DNA of 51,309 bases from Marinobacter sp. (GTDB lineage Bacteria; Pseudomonadota; Gammaproteobacteria; Pseudomonadales; Oleiphilaceae). Under the pieces are notes generated by a model. That model was not told the DNA's origin and did not search any database. It was given only the letters and a program-made list of their open reading frames with translations. A program made the translations under genes and the position numbers. Positions 27,461-36,359 of this stretch are shown here, one piece after another (positions within the stretch are counted from its first letter, which is position 1; each line of letters opens with the position of its first letter). Where the stretch lies: NCBI GenBank assembly GCA_030457765.1, contig JAKDUK010000013.1, positions 1 to 51,309 on the forward strand, in the 5' to 3' direction.

Positions 27461-28135
27461 ATGGACGTGTTGAACGTCGAGTATATGCTTGGCCTGGTAC
27501 CTGTTCTGCTCAGGTACCTGCCTCTCACCCTGCAATTGGCGGGCATCGGAATGGTGCTTGCTCTGATCCTTGCCTGCCTGTTTGCGGTTGTTCGGGTGCT
27601 GCGCATTCCGGTGCTTAACCAGTTCACCATCGTGTTCATTTCTTTCTTTAGGGGCACTCCGCTGCTGGTGCAACTGTTCCTGTTCTATTACGGGCTGCCC
27701 CAGCTATTCAGTGCGCTAACAGTGATAGACGGCATCACCGCGACAGTCATGGGCCTGACAATGCACTTTTCCGCCTACATGGCGGAATCCATTCGCGCTG
27801 CCATCGTGGGTGTCGACCGCAGCCAGACAGAAGCCGCCTTGTCCATCGGCATGACCAATGGCCAGCTAATGCGACGAATTGTTCTGCCCCAGGCTACCCG
27901 AGTGGCTCTGCCCACGCTGATGAACTACTTCATCGACATGATCAAGGCCACTTCCCTGGCGTTCACCCTGGGCGTCACTGAGCTAATGGGCGCTACCCAG
28001 AAAGAGGCCGCCGGCAGCTTCCTGTACTTCGAGGCATTTATTGTTGCCGCCCTGATGTACTGGATTGTGGTAGAGCTACTTTCCAAGCTTCAAAACTACC
28101 TGGAAACCCGCCTGAACAAGGCCTATAACCGATGA
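27461..28135 (+). CDS. Amino-acid ABC transporter permease (cystine type)
   Basis: A 224-residue inner-membrane permease with about five helices. The polar amino-acid permease signature is present: [20 protein letters not shown] near the start, [20 protein letters not shown], and the EAA loop [20 protein letters not shown] that contacts the ATPase. It follows the binding-protein gene by 25 bases and overlaps the ATPase gene by 4 bases (ATGA). Being a single permease gene, it probably forms a homodimer, as in cystine importers. The nearest named relatives are TcyL/YecS. Confidence 0.9.
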   Translation: MDVLNVEYMLGLVPVLLRYLPLTLQLAGIGMVLALILACLFAVVRVLRIPVLNQFTIVFISFFRGTPLLVQLFLFYYGLPQLFSALTVIDGITATVMGLTMHFSAYMAESIRAAIVGVDRSQTEAALSIGMTNGQLMRRIVLPQATRVALPTLMNYFIDMIKATSLAFTLGVTELMGATQKEAAGSFLYFEAFIVAALMYWIVVELLSKLQNYLETRLNKAYNR

Positions 28136-28872
28136 TCAAACTGGCGTCACTGAGCAAACATTTTGGCAAAACAGTGGTTCTCGACGAAATCGACCTGACC
28201 ATTGAAACGGGCGAAATTGTCGTCATTATCGGCCCTTCGGGAACCGGTAAGTCCACCCTTTTGCGCTGCATCAATTTCCTGGAACAACCCACCGCGGGAA
28301 CCATGACCCTGGGCGATCTTACGGTGAACGTAAACCGGGCCAGCCGGGCGGATGTTCTCGCAATCCGTCGACGAACGGCTTTTGTTTTTCAGAACTATGC
28401 ACTGTTTGCCAACAAGACCGCGCTGCAAAACATCGCTGAACGTTTGATGGTGGTGGATAAATGGCCCAAAGAAAAAGCTTACCAAAGGGCTCGTGAAATT
28501 CTTGATCAGATTGGCCTGGCCGAGAAAGAAGATGCCTACCCCGCCTCTATGTCAGGAGGCCAACAACAACGGGTTGGCATCGGCCGCGCCATGGCCGCCG
28601 GCGCCGAAGTCATTCTGTTTGATGAGCCCACGTCGTCACTGGACCCCGAGTGGGTGGAGGAGGTACTGGGACTAATGAAGCAGCTGGCGTCAGAGCGACA
28701 GACCATGATGGTCGTTACCCACGAAATGTCTTTTGCACGGGATGTGGCCGACAGGGTAATCTTTATAGACGGTGGCCGCATTGTGGAACAAGGGCCACCC
28801 AGCGAGATTTTCCATAACCCGAAGGACCCCCGAACAAAGGATTTTCTGAAGAAAATCCTGGCCACCAGATAG
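28132..28872 (+). CDS. Amino-acid ABC transporter ATP-binding protein
   Basis: A 246-residue ABC ATPase powering the importer. It contains Walker [10 protein letters not shown], the Q-loop region [18 protein letters not shown], signature [16 protein letters not shown], Walker [15 protein letters not shown] and the switch His in [18 protein letters not shown]. The first codon overlaps the permease stop, so translation is coupled. The order binding protein, permease, ATPase matches tcy-type operons. A short hairpin (AGCC-TTTCT-GGCT) follows the stop. Confidence 0.93.
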   Translation: MIKLASLSKHFGKTVVLDEIDLTIETGEIVVIIGPSGTGKSTLLRCINFLEQPTAGTMTLGDLTVNVNRASRADVLAIRRRTAFVFQNYALFANKTALQNIAERLMVVDKWPKEKAYQRAREILDQIGLAEKEDAYPASMSGGQQQRVGIGRAMAAGAEVILFDEPTSSLDPEWVEEVLGLMKQLASERQTMMVVTHEMSFARDVADRVIFIDGGRIVEQGPPSEIFHNPKDPRTKDFLKKILATR

Positions 28873-28938
28873 CCTTTCTGGCTGAAACGACGAACCATTG
28901 CTTCATCATTACCTGGTCCCAAACCACCGGAGAGAACA

Positions 28939-29694
28939 ATGTTTCTGAATTGGCTCGCGAAGCATCTCGCCGCGTACCTATCCAAGCAAGTAGCACGGCA
29001 TTCCGTGCCTACCTCTACCTATGAGGCTCTGGAAAAAGCGCTCCAGCCCGGAGATGTTCTGCTTGTGGAGGGCGATACTCGCATCAGCGTGGCGATAAAG
29101 TATCTGACACAATCCACTTGGTCCCACGCGGCTCTCTACCTGGGACCAGAAGCCGGTTTGGGAACATCAGAAAACGGGCAGCCTCACACACTTATTGAAG
29201 CAGATTTGGAATTCGGCATCCGCCCTCTGCCGCTATCCTTTTATCGTAACAGCCATACCCGCATCTGCCGCCCTGTAGGACTTGGTGACGACAACATACA
29301 CATGCTCGCTGACTATGCCCAAAGCCGGTTGGGCAACCAATACGATCTGAAAAACGTGTTTGATCTGGCCCGCTATCTCATCAGCACACCGCCGGTGCCC
29401 GCTCGACACAGGCACAAGCTGTTGTCGCTCGGAAGCGGCGACCCAACGCGAACAATATGCTCCACATTTATTGCTGAAGGCTTCCAGCGCCTGCGCTATC
29501 CGATATTGCCAACTATCGATACCATGCCTTCAGACGATCCGAATTGCGCAGACTGTATTAGCGAGCATTACCGAATCCGCCAAACATCCTTGTTCACGCC
29601 GCGTGACTTCGATGCGTCCCCGTATTTTCGGATTATCAAACCTACGCTGGAAAACGACTTCGACTTCAGAGCTATTAACTGGGCAGACTTGTAA
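28939..29694 (+). CDS. YiiX/YebB-like NlpC/P60-fold hydrolase
   Basis: A 251-residue protein of the permuted NlpC/P60 (YiiX/YebB-like, PF05708-type) group of cysteine hydrolases. The active-site set is visible: GDVLLVEG, His63 in STWSHAALYLG, Glu87 in LIEADL and the predicted nucleophile Cys174 in RTICSTFIAEGF. There is no clear signal peptide, though the N terminus is amphipathic (MFLNWLAKHLAAYLSKQ). GGAGAG precedes the ATG. It lies 66 bases after the ABC ATPase and may be on the same transcript. Relatives are proposed to cleave lipid or peptide amide bonds, but the substrate is unknown. Confidence 0.82.
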   Translation: MFLNWLAKHLAAYLSKQVARHSVPTSTYEALEKALQPGDVLLVEGDTRISVAIKYLTQSTWSHAALYLGPEAGLGTSENGQPHTLIEADLEFGIRPLPLSFYRNSHTRICRPVGLGDDNIHMLADYAQSRLGNQYDLKNVFDLARYLISTPPVPARHRHKLLSLGSGDPTRTICSTFIAEGFQRLRYPILPTIDTMPSDDPNCADCISEHYRIRQTSLFTPRDFDASPYFRIIKPTLENDFDFRAINWADL

Positions 29695-29700
29695 CCTGCC

Positions 29701-29913
29701 TCAATCGCGGGTTGAAGGGCAAGGCGCTCCGCAAGGCGCGCAAGCAGATTCATCTCTCTGGGTCAGGGCCGTTGGCACATTACCCTGCCCAGAGTTAAAG
29801 GCAAACGTTGGGCTGTTTATATGATCTACCAGAATCAGCGCTAAAATAACGCCAAGTATGATCAAAATTCGGGCCCGGCTGTATGCTTTGTCCATAGTGG
29901 CAAGCTTCTCCAT
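29701..29913 (-). CDS. Small single-span membrane protein after YeeE
   Basis: A 70-residue frame with a basic start, one hydrophobic helix (ARILIILGVILALILVDHI) and a C-terminal tail with Cys pair spacing CAPCGAPC. Its ATG lies one base after the YeeE stop codon, so it may be translationally coupled; an in-frame ATG six codons later is an alternative start with GGAG upstream. I recognise no family. Tight linkage to a sulfur transporter and a Cys-bearing tail would suit a sulfur-relay role, but this is only a guess, and the frame could be chance. Confidence 0.45.
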   Translation of the reverse strand: MEKLATMDKAYSRARILIILGVILALILVDHINSPTFAFNSGQGNVPTALTQRDESACAPCGAPCPSTRD

Positions 29914-29914
29914 A

Positions 29915-31129
29915 TCAGTCAGGTAACCGGAACCAAGGGCGCAAACGAATACCGATCATCGACCCGGCAAAGGCACTGGCAAACCAGATCCACGCGTGCA
30001 AGCTGGCTGACGAAATACCGGAGAACAGCGCCCCAATATTGCATCCAAAGCCCAACCGGGCACCATACCCCAGCAGCAGGCCACCCACGACAGCCGCCAG
30101 CAGTGGCCGGCGTTGCGGGCGATTGCGACTGGCTTCGTTAAAACGGTTTGCAAGACCTGCCGCTAACATGGCGCCAAGTAACACGCCAAAGTTCATCACA
30201 GATGGAACATTGGTAAGCAGAGAATCCTTGAGCGCTATCGCCGGGTAATCCCACTGCCAGAACTCAAACTGCGACATGTTAACGCCGACGGCTTCAAGCG
30301 CCTTAGCACCCCAAACGTTGAACGCGAAGGTGACACTCCAGGGGGCACCGCTGATGGCCAGCGTTAGAGCATTTCCTGCAGCAAGGATAAGAATGGCCCA
30401 GGTGAATGGCCAACGGCCGCTGATAAGGGTTCTCAAAACCCCGTGTTTCTGGCCTTTCCAGAGCAGTTCATTCCGCTCGATATTACCGTGGGCTTTATGT
30501 TCAACCCGGTTAACCCAGCGGGCAATCAAGCCCAAACCCAGAAGCTGAACAACAATCGCACCACTCACTCCGAAGGTGTTAACCAGAGGCACCGGATCAA
30601 AACCAGGTTGATCCAGCCACCAAGGCAGATGAATAGAGCCCAACACAGCTCCGGCCACAAAAAACACCAGCGTAACCACCATGCGTATGTTGCCGGCACC
30701 TACGGTGAACAGCGTGCCAGACCCACAACCCCCGCCAAGCTGCATGCCCATACCGAACATGAAAGAGCCCACAACAAGGGAGGTGCCCACGGGCGCAACC
30801 GCACCCACCAAACCAGCCTGCCCGCTGTAGAGCATAGGCACCATAATCAGAGAAGACAGGCCAAACAGCATCAGCTGGGCGCGCATTCCGGCGCCGCGCT
30901 TTTTAACGACAAGGTTGCGCCAACCTGCGGTAAACCCGAAAGCACCATGGTACAGAGCCATGCCCAGCGCTGTACCAATGGCAAACAAGGCCACCATGAA
31001 TGGCGCCGTTTCTAACCAGATCAGACCACCGAGTAAAGCCAACCCGGCAAACGCCGTTATCACCACAAAACGGTCAACAACCCAGGCTGGCTGTTTCAGC
31101 TCGGCCTGGAGTACAGCAGATTCGCTCAT
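29915..31129 (-). CDS. YeeE/YedE-family sulfur-compound transporter
   Basis: A 404-residue inner-membrane protein with about ten helices arranged as two homologous halves, like the thiosulfate transporter YeeE/TsuA. The half-site Cys motifs are present as GGGCGSGTLFTVGAG in the first half and GFGCNIGALFSGIS in the second; in TsuA such cysteines pass thiosulfate through the membrane. It starts just 11 bases after the periplasmic rhodanese gene stops, so the two form an operon. Together they suggest import of thiosulfate or a related sulfur species after periplasmic handling. Confidence 0.9.
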   Translation of the reverse strand: MSESAVLQAELKQPAWVVDRFVVITAFAGLALLGGLIWLETAPFMVALFAIGTALGMALYHGAFGFTAGWRNLVVKKRGAGMRAQLMLFGLSSLIMVPMLYSGQAGLVGAVAPVGTSLVVGSFMFGMGMQLGGGCGSGTLFTVGAGNIRMVVTLVFFVAGAVLGSIHLPWWLDQPGFDPVPLVNTFGVSGAIVVQLLGLGLIARWVNRVEHKAHGNIERNELLWKGQKHGVLRTLISGRWPFTWAILILAAGNALTLAISGAPWSVTFAFNVWGAKALEAVGVNMSQFEFWQWDYPAIALKDSLLTNVPSVMNFGVLLGAMLAAGLANRFNEASRNRPQRRPLLAAVVGGLLLGYGARLGFGCNIGALFSGISSASLHAWIWFASAFAGSMIGIRLRPWFRLPD

Positions 31130-31140
31130 CGTAACGGCAC

Positions 31141-32094
31141 TCAGTTAAAAATATCGAGGAACCGGCTCAGGCCCCTTTTGGCGACCTGCACCGGGCGGTC
31201 ACTGTCCTGAGTCCACTCAGACATAGAGCCGTCGTACATGGCAACCTCACTGAAACCTGCCAGTTCACTCAACACAAACCAGTCAGTAGCGGCCCAGTGG
31301 CCGGTATTACAAAAGGAAATGGTGGGGCTTTCAGCATTCAGTTGTGCGCGGTTCACAATGTTATTGATGTTCTGCGCATCAAGATACCAAGCGCCATTTT
31401 GCTCGCTAACAAATTGCTCGTACGGAAGGTTGCTTGCGCCAGGTATGGTTCCCGGAGCCTGGGCAGCAGGCGAAGACGTTTCACCACGGAAAAAATCCTC
31501 AGGGCGTGCATCCACCAACTGCCCCTCATTTTCACTGGCTTTTTCAACCTCATCCAGTGAAGCAGTCAAAGCCTCATTCACGGTGCCTTCAAAGCTGGCA
31601 ATTGGGCGATCTGCGCCTTCACCGCTGGCCACGCTGTGGCCTTGGGCTTGCCAGCCGGCAAAACCACCATTAAGAATGGTAACGTCATCGTGCCCCAGCA
31701 CACGAAATGTCCAGTAAACACGGGCGGCACTGCCAAAATCCGTGCCGCCGGTTCCGGCGGGCACAATCACAACCGTGTTGTCGTTCCCAATGCCCAAACC
31801 ACCAATCAGCCGCTCCATGCTTTTTACCGGCGGCAACACACCCTGAACACCGTCGCGGCTCTCCCGCCAGCCGTCATCGGTATAGCTACTGTAAACCGAG
31901 CCAGGAATATGCGCTTTCTGGAAACTGCTGCGATCACCGCCATTATCAATACCAGATCTGACATCCAGCACCACAATATTGTCTTGGCTCAGATGAGATT
32001 TAAGCCAGGTGGCATCAACCAATGGCGGGGTATCAGTGCCCGCTGTTGCCAGCGAACTGGCCAGAAGCAGGATAACGATCAATAAACGGCCCAT
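31141..32094 (-). CDS. Periplasmic tandem-rhodanese sulfurtransferase
   Basis: A 317-residue sulfurtransferase with a signal peptide (MGRLLIVILLLASSLATAG) and two rhodanese domains. The N-terminal domain (VVLDVRSG to GFAGWQAQGH) has Gly-Thr rather than Cys at the active loop (PAGTGGTDFGSAAR), so it is probably inactive. The C-terminal domain carries the catalytic Cys262 in SFCNTGHWAAT. Rhodaneses move sulfane sulfur, for example from thiosulfate to cyanide or thiols. Directly upstream of the YeeE transporter, it likely works in the periplasm on the sulfur compound that YeeE imports. Confidence 0.92.
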   Translation of the reverse strand: MGRLLIVILLLASSLATAGTDTPPLVDATWLKSHLSQDNIVVLDVRSGIDNGGDRSSFQKAHIPGSVYSSYTDDGWRESRDGVQGVLPPVKSMERLIGGLGIGNDNTVVIVPAGTGGTDFGSAARVYWTFRVLGHDDVTILNGGFAGWQAQGHSVASGEGADRPIASFEGTVNEALTASLDEVEKASENEGQLVDARPEDFFRGETSSPAAQAPGTIPGASNLPYEQFVSEQNGAWYLDAQNINNIVNRAQLNAESPTISFCNTGHWAATDWFVLSELAGFSEVAMYDGSMSEWTQDSDRPVQVAKRGLSRFLDIFN

Positions 32095-32257
32095 GATGTT
32101 TTCTCCTAAACGGATTCATTCATGGGCGTCATTATGGACCTGCAAAAAAGGAATTTACAGGGAGTTTATTATTCTTTTTTAGAATATCAAAAGACCCAAA
32201 GTCAGATAACACTCGCTCGGGCGTCGCCACCTAAGTGCTTATCACCACTCGTTGGCG

Positions 32258-32881
32258 CTAGCGTAAATCGGGGTTCAGAGTATAGGTACCGGTTACCCGA
32301 CCGCTGGCCAGAACATGGCCTTTCATGGCTTTGCGCACGGCTTCGCCATCAAACTCCCCATCCAGGCCCAGGGATTCCACATCCAACGCATGCACTTCGT
32401 AGTGATAGTGGTGCATCAGCTCATCGTTCCACGGCGGGCAGGGGCCATCGTAGCCACTGTAGGTACCGGCCATATCCGGGTTGCCAGCTAAAAACTGGGT
32501 AAAATTGTTCACTCCACGCAAACCAACCGGGCCAGGGCCGCCGTCTTTACCCTTGGGGGTCACGCCGTCGCTGTCTTCGCCTTCGGGAATCCGGCTAACA
32601 TTGGCAGGGATATCAACCAGCAACCAATGGAAGAAATCCACCCGTGGAATGTCTTTCGAAATTGTTTTGCCTTCCTGGTTTGCATCATCCGCAATGCTGG
32701 GCACGTCCGGATCAAACATCATTATCACAAAGCTTTTGGTGCCCTCTGGTGCATTGTCCCAGGCCATTTCCGGGTTGCGGTTGGGACCAAAGCTCATGTG
32801 GTCTTCCGGATGGAATACGCCGAACGCGAATATTTCCGGGACCGGTTTGCCCTCTTCAATACCCTCGACGCTCAGTTTCAT
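32258..32881 (-). CDS. YbhB/YbcL-type PEBP-family protein
   Basis: A 207-residue phosphatidylethanolamine-binding-protein family member. Family hallmarks are NRNPEMAWDNAPEGTKSFVIMMFDPDVP, the FFHWLLVDIP block and the YSGYDGPCPPWNDELMHHYHYEVHALD ligand-pocket region. No signal peptide is seen, so it is probably cytosolic like YbhB. AGGAG sits 8 bases before the ATG. Bacterial members have no firmly established role. It is a single gene, 163 bases from the rhodanese start and divergent from the ankyrin gene. Confidence 0.9.
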   Translation of the reverse strand: MKLSVEGIEEGKPVPEIFAFGVFHPEDHMSFGPNRNPEMAWDNAPEGTKSFVIMMFDPDVPSIADDANQEGKTISKDIPRVDFFHWLLVDIPANVSRIPEGEDSDGVTPKGKDGGPGPVGLRGVNNFTQFLAGNPDMAGTYSGYDGPCPPWNDELMHHYHYEVHALDVESLGLDGEFDGEAVRKAMKGHVLASGRVTGTYTLNPDLR

Positions 32882-33033
32882 GGTGCTTTCTCCTGTTGAT
32901 TATTGCAGTTATTAGCTCGCCTCTACTCTGAGATTGTGCCAGAGGCAACAACATTCTGTGATAATAGGTTGTATCAACGGTATCGTACCTGTGTCTACAC
33001 AAACTTTTCAGCAACCTGTTAAACGGAGCCCAG

Positions 33034-33366
33034 ATGAGCGAGCACAAACCCGGCCAGCCCCATAATCCGGAAAACCAACAGGATGAAGACGCCATCGCCT
33101 TTGCCCAGGGGATTTTTGAACTTGCGCGCAACGGTGGCACAAAAATGCTCACGCCACTGCTGGAAGCCGGCGTGCCCGTAGACATACGCACCAGCAATGG
33201 CGAAAGTTTGCTAATGCTAGCCGCCCGCAACGGCCAGGCCGATACGGTGCAGCTTCTTTTGGAGAAAGGGGCGAACCCGGCGCTACAAGATTCAGAGGGC
33301 AATACGGCCCTGAGCCTTGCCCGTGAAATAGATGCACGAGAAGTCATCAAACACCTGGATCGGTAG
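33034..33366 (+). CDS. Ankyrin-repeat protein
   Basis: A 110-residue protein with an N-terminal acidic tail and about two and a half ankyrin repeats from residue 35 onward (GGTKMLTPLLEAGVPVDIRT, NGESLLMLAARNGQADTVQL, EGNTALSLAREIDAREVIKH). Such repeats mediate protein-protein contacts. GGAG precedes the ATG by 5 bases. The next gene, the spermidine-synthase-like protein, starts 24 bases downstream and is probably co-transcribed. The partner is unknown. Confidence 0.87.
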   Translation: MSEHKPGQPHNPENQQDEDAIAFAQGIFELARNGGTKMLTPLLEAGVPVDIRTSNGESLLMLAARNGQADTVQLLLEKGANPALQDSEGNTALSLAREIDAREVIKHLDR

Positions 33367-33390
33367 CCCGACCGTCGCAAAGAGCACCAC

Positions 33391-34137
33391 ATGTTCCACA
33401 AAGGCGAGATTATTCACCACAGCCGGGACAAGCTCGGCAGCATTCTGGTGATCGATTATCGAAAACACCGGGTATTAACCTTCAACTCGGTGTTTGAGCA
33501 AAGCAAAATTGATCGGCGCTCTCCACACCTGCCGGTACACGAGTACAACCGTGCCATGCTGCTGCCAGCAGCCTTTAACAACCCGCAGCACGTCACAGTG
33601 TTGGGGCTGGGCGGCGGCGTTATGGCCGGTGCCTTGCTGCATCTTTATCCGGAATGCCAGGTACATGCGGTGGAACTGCGACAAGCGGTGCTGGATGTTG
33701 CCAAGGGCTATTTTGGCTTACCGGAAAGCGAGCGCCTGGAGGTTACCATAGCCGACGCGCGCGTTGCCCTGGGCAGGCTCCCGGATGCCGGTACAGATAT
33801 GATTTTTGCCGATCTCTACAATGCCGACCGCATGAGCCCGGCGCAGGCCCAGCGCCAGTTTGTAGTAGATTGCAGCCGGGCACTGAGCCGCAAAGGCTGG
33901 TTAGTATTGAACTACCATCGCGCCCCCGACCCGGACGGCCCCTACTTTCGCCAGCTGCAAAAACACTTTGCCACCCTGCTGGTGTTCAAAAGCAAAACCA
34001 ACAACACCATTGTGTATGCCAGCAAACAGCCGGTTGAAATGCTGGCCCCGAAAGCGGCGCAGCTTGCGAGCCTGGAAAAGCGCCTGCCAATCGACTGGAG
34101 CCGGCTGATAAAGCGGGTCAGCCAACTCCGGTTATAA
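33391..34137 (+). CDS. Spermidine-synthase-like SAM-dependent protein
   Basis: A 248-residue Rossmann protein of the spermidine synthase/methyltransferase superfamily. The nucleotide-binding loop VTVLGLGGGVMAGALLHLYP, the acidic VHAVELRQAVLDVA and the IADARVAL segment match the SpeE fold. The acidic polyamine-binding motif at the fourth strand appears as DMIFADLYNADRMSP, more like stand-alone family members than true SpeE, and no SpeD partner is nearby. It is therefore called spermidine-synthase-like without a firm substrate. It converges with the NCS2 permease 14 bases away. Confidence 0.8.
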   Translation: MFHKGEIIHHSRDKLGSILVIDYRKHRVLTFNSVFEQSKIDRRSPHLPVHEYNRAMLLPAAFNNPQHVTVLGLGGGVMAGALLHLYPECQVHAVELRQAVLDVAKGYFGLPESERLEVTIADARVALGRLPDAGTDMIFADLYNADRMSPAQAQRQFVVDCSRALSRKGWLVLNYHRAPDPDGPYFRQLQKHFATLLVFKSKTNNTIVYASKQPVEMLAPKAAQLASLEKRLPIDWSRLIKRVSQLRL

Positions 34138-34151
34138 ATCGCGACGTGCAC

Positions 34152-35465
34152 TTAAGCCGCTGGATCGTCCTCGAGCACCACGGCCTCACGCCCAGGCAAA
34201 ATACCGCTCAGAACCAGCGCCACCAGTGAGCCGGTGGTAATGCCGGAGGCCAGCGCCACCTTGGCAAACTCAGGCATATAGCTGAGCAGTTCCGGGCGCA
34301 CGGTCACTGCCATGCCAGAGCCTACACTGACCGCAATAATCAGCATGTTGCGTTTGTTGAACTCAATCCGCGACAGCATGCTGATACCGGCCGAGATAAT
34401 CATGGCAAACATAACCAGCCCCGCGCCGCCCAGAACCGGTAGCGGAATAGCCACCACCAAAGCACCCAGTACCGGGAACAAGCCCGCCAGAATCAGCATG
34501 CCGCCAGTAATGGCCACCACATGACGACTGGCCACACCGGAAATCGCAACAATGCCTACGTTTTGTGAGAAGGATGAAAAAGGTGTCGTGGAAAACACGG
34601 AAGCCAGTGCAGAGCCCAAGCCATCACACAGAATGCCGCTGGAAAGCTTCTTCCCGGAGAGCTTGGTGTGAGTGGCATCCGACAGAGCCAGAAAATCACC
34701 TGTGGATTCCATGATGGTTACCAGATAGGCAACGCTCATACCAACGATGCCGCTAATGGGGAAACTCAGGCCGAAGTGCAACGGACTGGGCAAGGCGACA
34801 GCAGCAGCTTCCTTAACCGGGCTGAAATCCACCAGCCCGAATACGATGCACACCACAAAACCCACTACGATACCAATCACCACGGCCGCCGCCGCCAGAA
34901 TGCCGCGCCCCCACTGTGACAGCGCAATAACCAGTGCCAGAACAAGCAGCCCAATCAGCAAATTGGAGGGCTTGGCATAGCCCTCAGAGCCAACCTGCCC
35001 ACCGGCCAGCCAGTCAACTGCAACCGGAATCAGCGACAGGCCAATCAAGGTTACAACCGTGCCAGTCACAACCGGTGGGAACAGCTTGCGGATAAAAGGC
35101 ATGAAAAAGCTGCCCACAATCATCACCAGAGATGCCACCAATGCAGAGCCCAGAATACCCGCCACTCCATGCTCAAACCCTATGGCAATGGATACGCCCA
35201 CGAAGGTGAAGCTGGTGCCCATTACGCATGGCAACCGAATGCCAACCGGCCCGGCGCCCTTGCACTGCAGAATCGTCACAACCCCCGACACCAGCATTGC
35301 CGCATTTACCAGAATCACCATATCCTTGGTGGGCAACCCCAACACGCCGCCAACCACCAGGGGAACGGCAATAATGGCACCCAGAGCAGCCAACAAATGC
35401 TGAGCCGCGAGTAACACGGAAACTGGCACGGGTGGCTTGTCTTCCACTTGGTACATCAGGTCCAT
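34152..35465 (-). CDS. NCS2-family nucleobase (xanthine/uracil) permease
   Basis: A 437-residue inner-membrane transporter with about 12-14 helices. NCS2 signatures are present: SVLLAAQHLLAALGAIIAVPLVVGG, the QN-containing segment FSSFSQNVGIVAISGVASRHV and ESTGDFLALSD in the helix-8 region. Family members import xanthine, urate or uracil with protons; the QNVGIV motif favours the xanthine/urate branch. ATG 35465 is chosen because AAGGAG lies 7 bases upstream and gives the MDLMYQVEDKPPV family-like start. No purine catabolic gene is adjacent. Confidence 0.9.
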   Translation of the reverse strand: MDLMYQVEDKPPVPVSVLLAAQHLLAALGAIIAVPLVVGGVLGLPTKDMVILVNAAMLVSGVVTILQCKGAGPVGIRLPCVMGTSFTFVGVSIAIGFEHGVAGILGSALVASLVMIVGSFFMPFIRKLFPPVVTGTVVTLIGLSLIPVAVDWLAGGQVGSEGYAKPSNLLIGLLVLALVIALSQWGRGILAAAAVVIGIVVGFVVCIVFGLVDFSPVKEAAAVALPSPLHFGLSFPISGIVGMSVAYLVTIMESTGDFLALSDATHTKLSGKKLSSGILCDGLGSALASVFSTTPFSSFSQNVGIVAISGVASRHVVAITGGMLILAGLFPVLGALVVAIPLPVLGGAGLVMFAMIISAGISMLSRIEFNKRNMLIIAVSVGSGMAVTVRPELLSYMPEFAKVALASGITTGSLVALVLSGILPGREAVVLEDDPAA

Positions 35466-35601
35466 AAAATACTCCTTGAGCTCCGGCACGGCCGGCCGTT
35501 TTTATTGTTTGCCCCATGCTGTGCTCACGCGCCGGGCACTTCTATGAAACCTAGCAGAAGAAACGGAGTGTCGCCTGAATTTATATTTCTGTGTCAGGTT
35601 T

Positions 35602-36162
35602 TCAGACCCACTTCTCGCGGGGATGAATGTAATGTTGAAAGCGGTCAACAAGGCGCCCGGGGTCGTCTGCCTGCACGACCATGTCAAGATACTCCTGCTG
35701 GACAAACCCGGAAGCCACCATGGTTTTAACCATGTCGAGCAGGGGGTCGTAAAACCCTTCCACGTTATAAAGCGCACAAGGCTTACGGTGAAAACCCAGT
35801 TGTCCCCAGGTCCACGCCTCAAAAATCTCTTCCAAAGTGCCTATACCGCCCGGCAACGCAACAAAGCCATCTGAGAGGTCTGCCATTTTAGCCTTACGCT
35901 CGTGCATGTCTTTCACAACGTGCAGTTCCGTAAGATTCGGATGCGCCAACTCACGATCCACCAGATCCTGGGGGATAACCCCATAAACCCTGCCGCCCTT
36001 ACTCAAGGCAGCATCGGCAACAATGCCCATCAGGCCAACATGCCCGCCACCAAAAACAACCTCTATGCCATTGCTGCCAAAAAACTCGCCCAGCTCCCTG
36101 GCTTTTTCTGCGTACAGGGGCTCATTGCCTGAGCGGGACCCACAGTAAACCGCTATTTTCAT
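35602..36162 (-). CDS. LOG-family nucleotide phosphoribohydrolase (TIGR00730)
   Basis: A 186-residue Rossmann-fold protein of the LOG/YgdH-type family, whose members hydrolyse cytokinin riboside or AMP-like 5'-monophosphates. The active-site motif PGGIGTLEEIFEAWTWGQLG is intact, as are IAVYCGSRSGNEP and FGGGHVGLMGIVADA. It sits alone, divergent from ndh with a 197-base intergenic region. The in vivo substrate in bacteria is not settled. Confidence 0.9.
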   Translation of the reverse strand: MKIAVYCGSRSGNEPLYAEKARELGEFFGSNGIEVVFGGGHVGLMGIVADAALSKGGRVYGVIPQDLVDRELAHPNLTELHVVKDMHERKAKMADLSDGFVALPGGIGTLEEIFEAWTWGQLGFHRKPCALYNVEGFYDPLLDMVKTMVASGFVQQEYLDMVVQADDPGRLVDRFQHYIHPREKWV

Positions 36163-36174
36163 AGATACTTTCTC

Positions 36175-36202
36175 TTGCTTGTAGGTTGGATGATCTTATA
36201 TT
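36175..36202 (+). promoter_or_regulatory. Promoter-like site for the ndh leader
   Basis: TTGCTT (36175-36180) and TATATT (36197-36202) are separated by 16 bases on the ndh strand. A transcript starting near 36209 would have a leader of about 150 bases containing the terminator-like hairpin. Confidence 0.4.
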
Positions 36203-36303
36203 TCAGTTCATTATACCGGTTAGCCAGGCCGCGTTAGTATTTGCCCGGCAGTATCCGTATCCTAACCTGCCAGACTTTTCCGGACAGGGTGTTTAGTGAC
36301 GAC

Positions 36304-36338
36304 AGCCAAGCGTTTTCTGTGAGAGCGCTTGGCTTTCT
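36304..36338 (+). terminator. Terminator-like hairpin upstream of ndh
   Basis: AGCCAAGCG pairs perfectly with CGCTTGGCT around a 13-base loop, followed by TTCTTT, like an intrinsic terminator reading rightward. No gene ends upstream of it on this strand, since the LOG-family gene is divergent, and ndh starts 22 bases later. It may be an attenuator in the ndh leader or the end of a short RNA. Confidence 0.6.
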
Positions 36339-36359
36339 TTACTTATAGGTCTGATTGCT

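Noticed and set aside
32160..32257. Intrinsic terminator after the PEBP gene
   Set aside because: Several short complementary stretches exist (for example CGCCA and TGGCG) but pairing is broken and no T-run follows.
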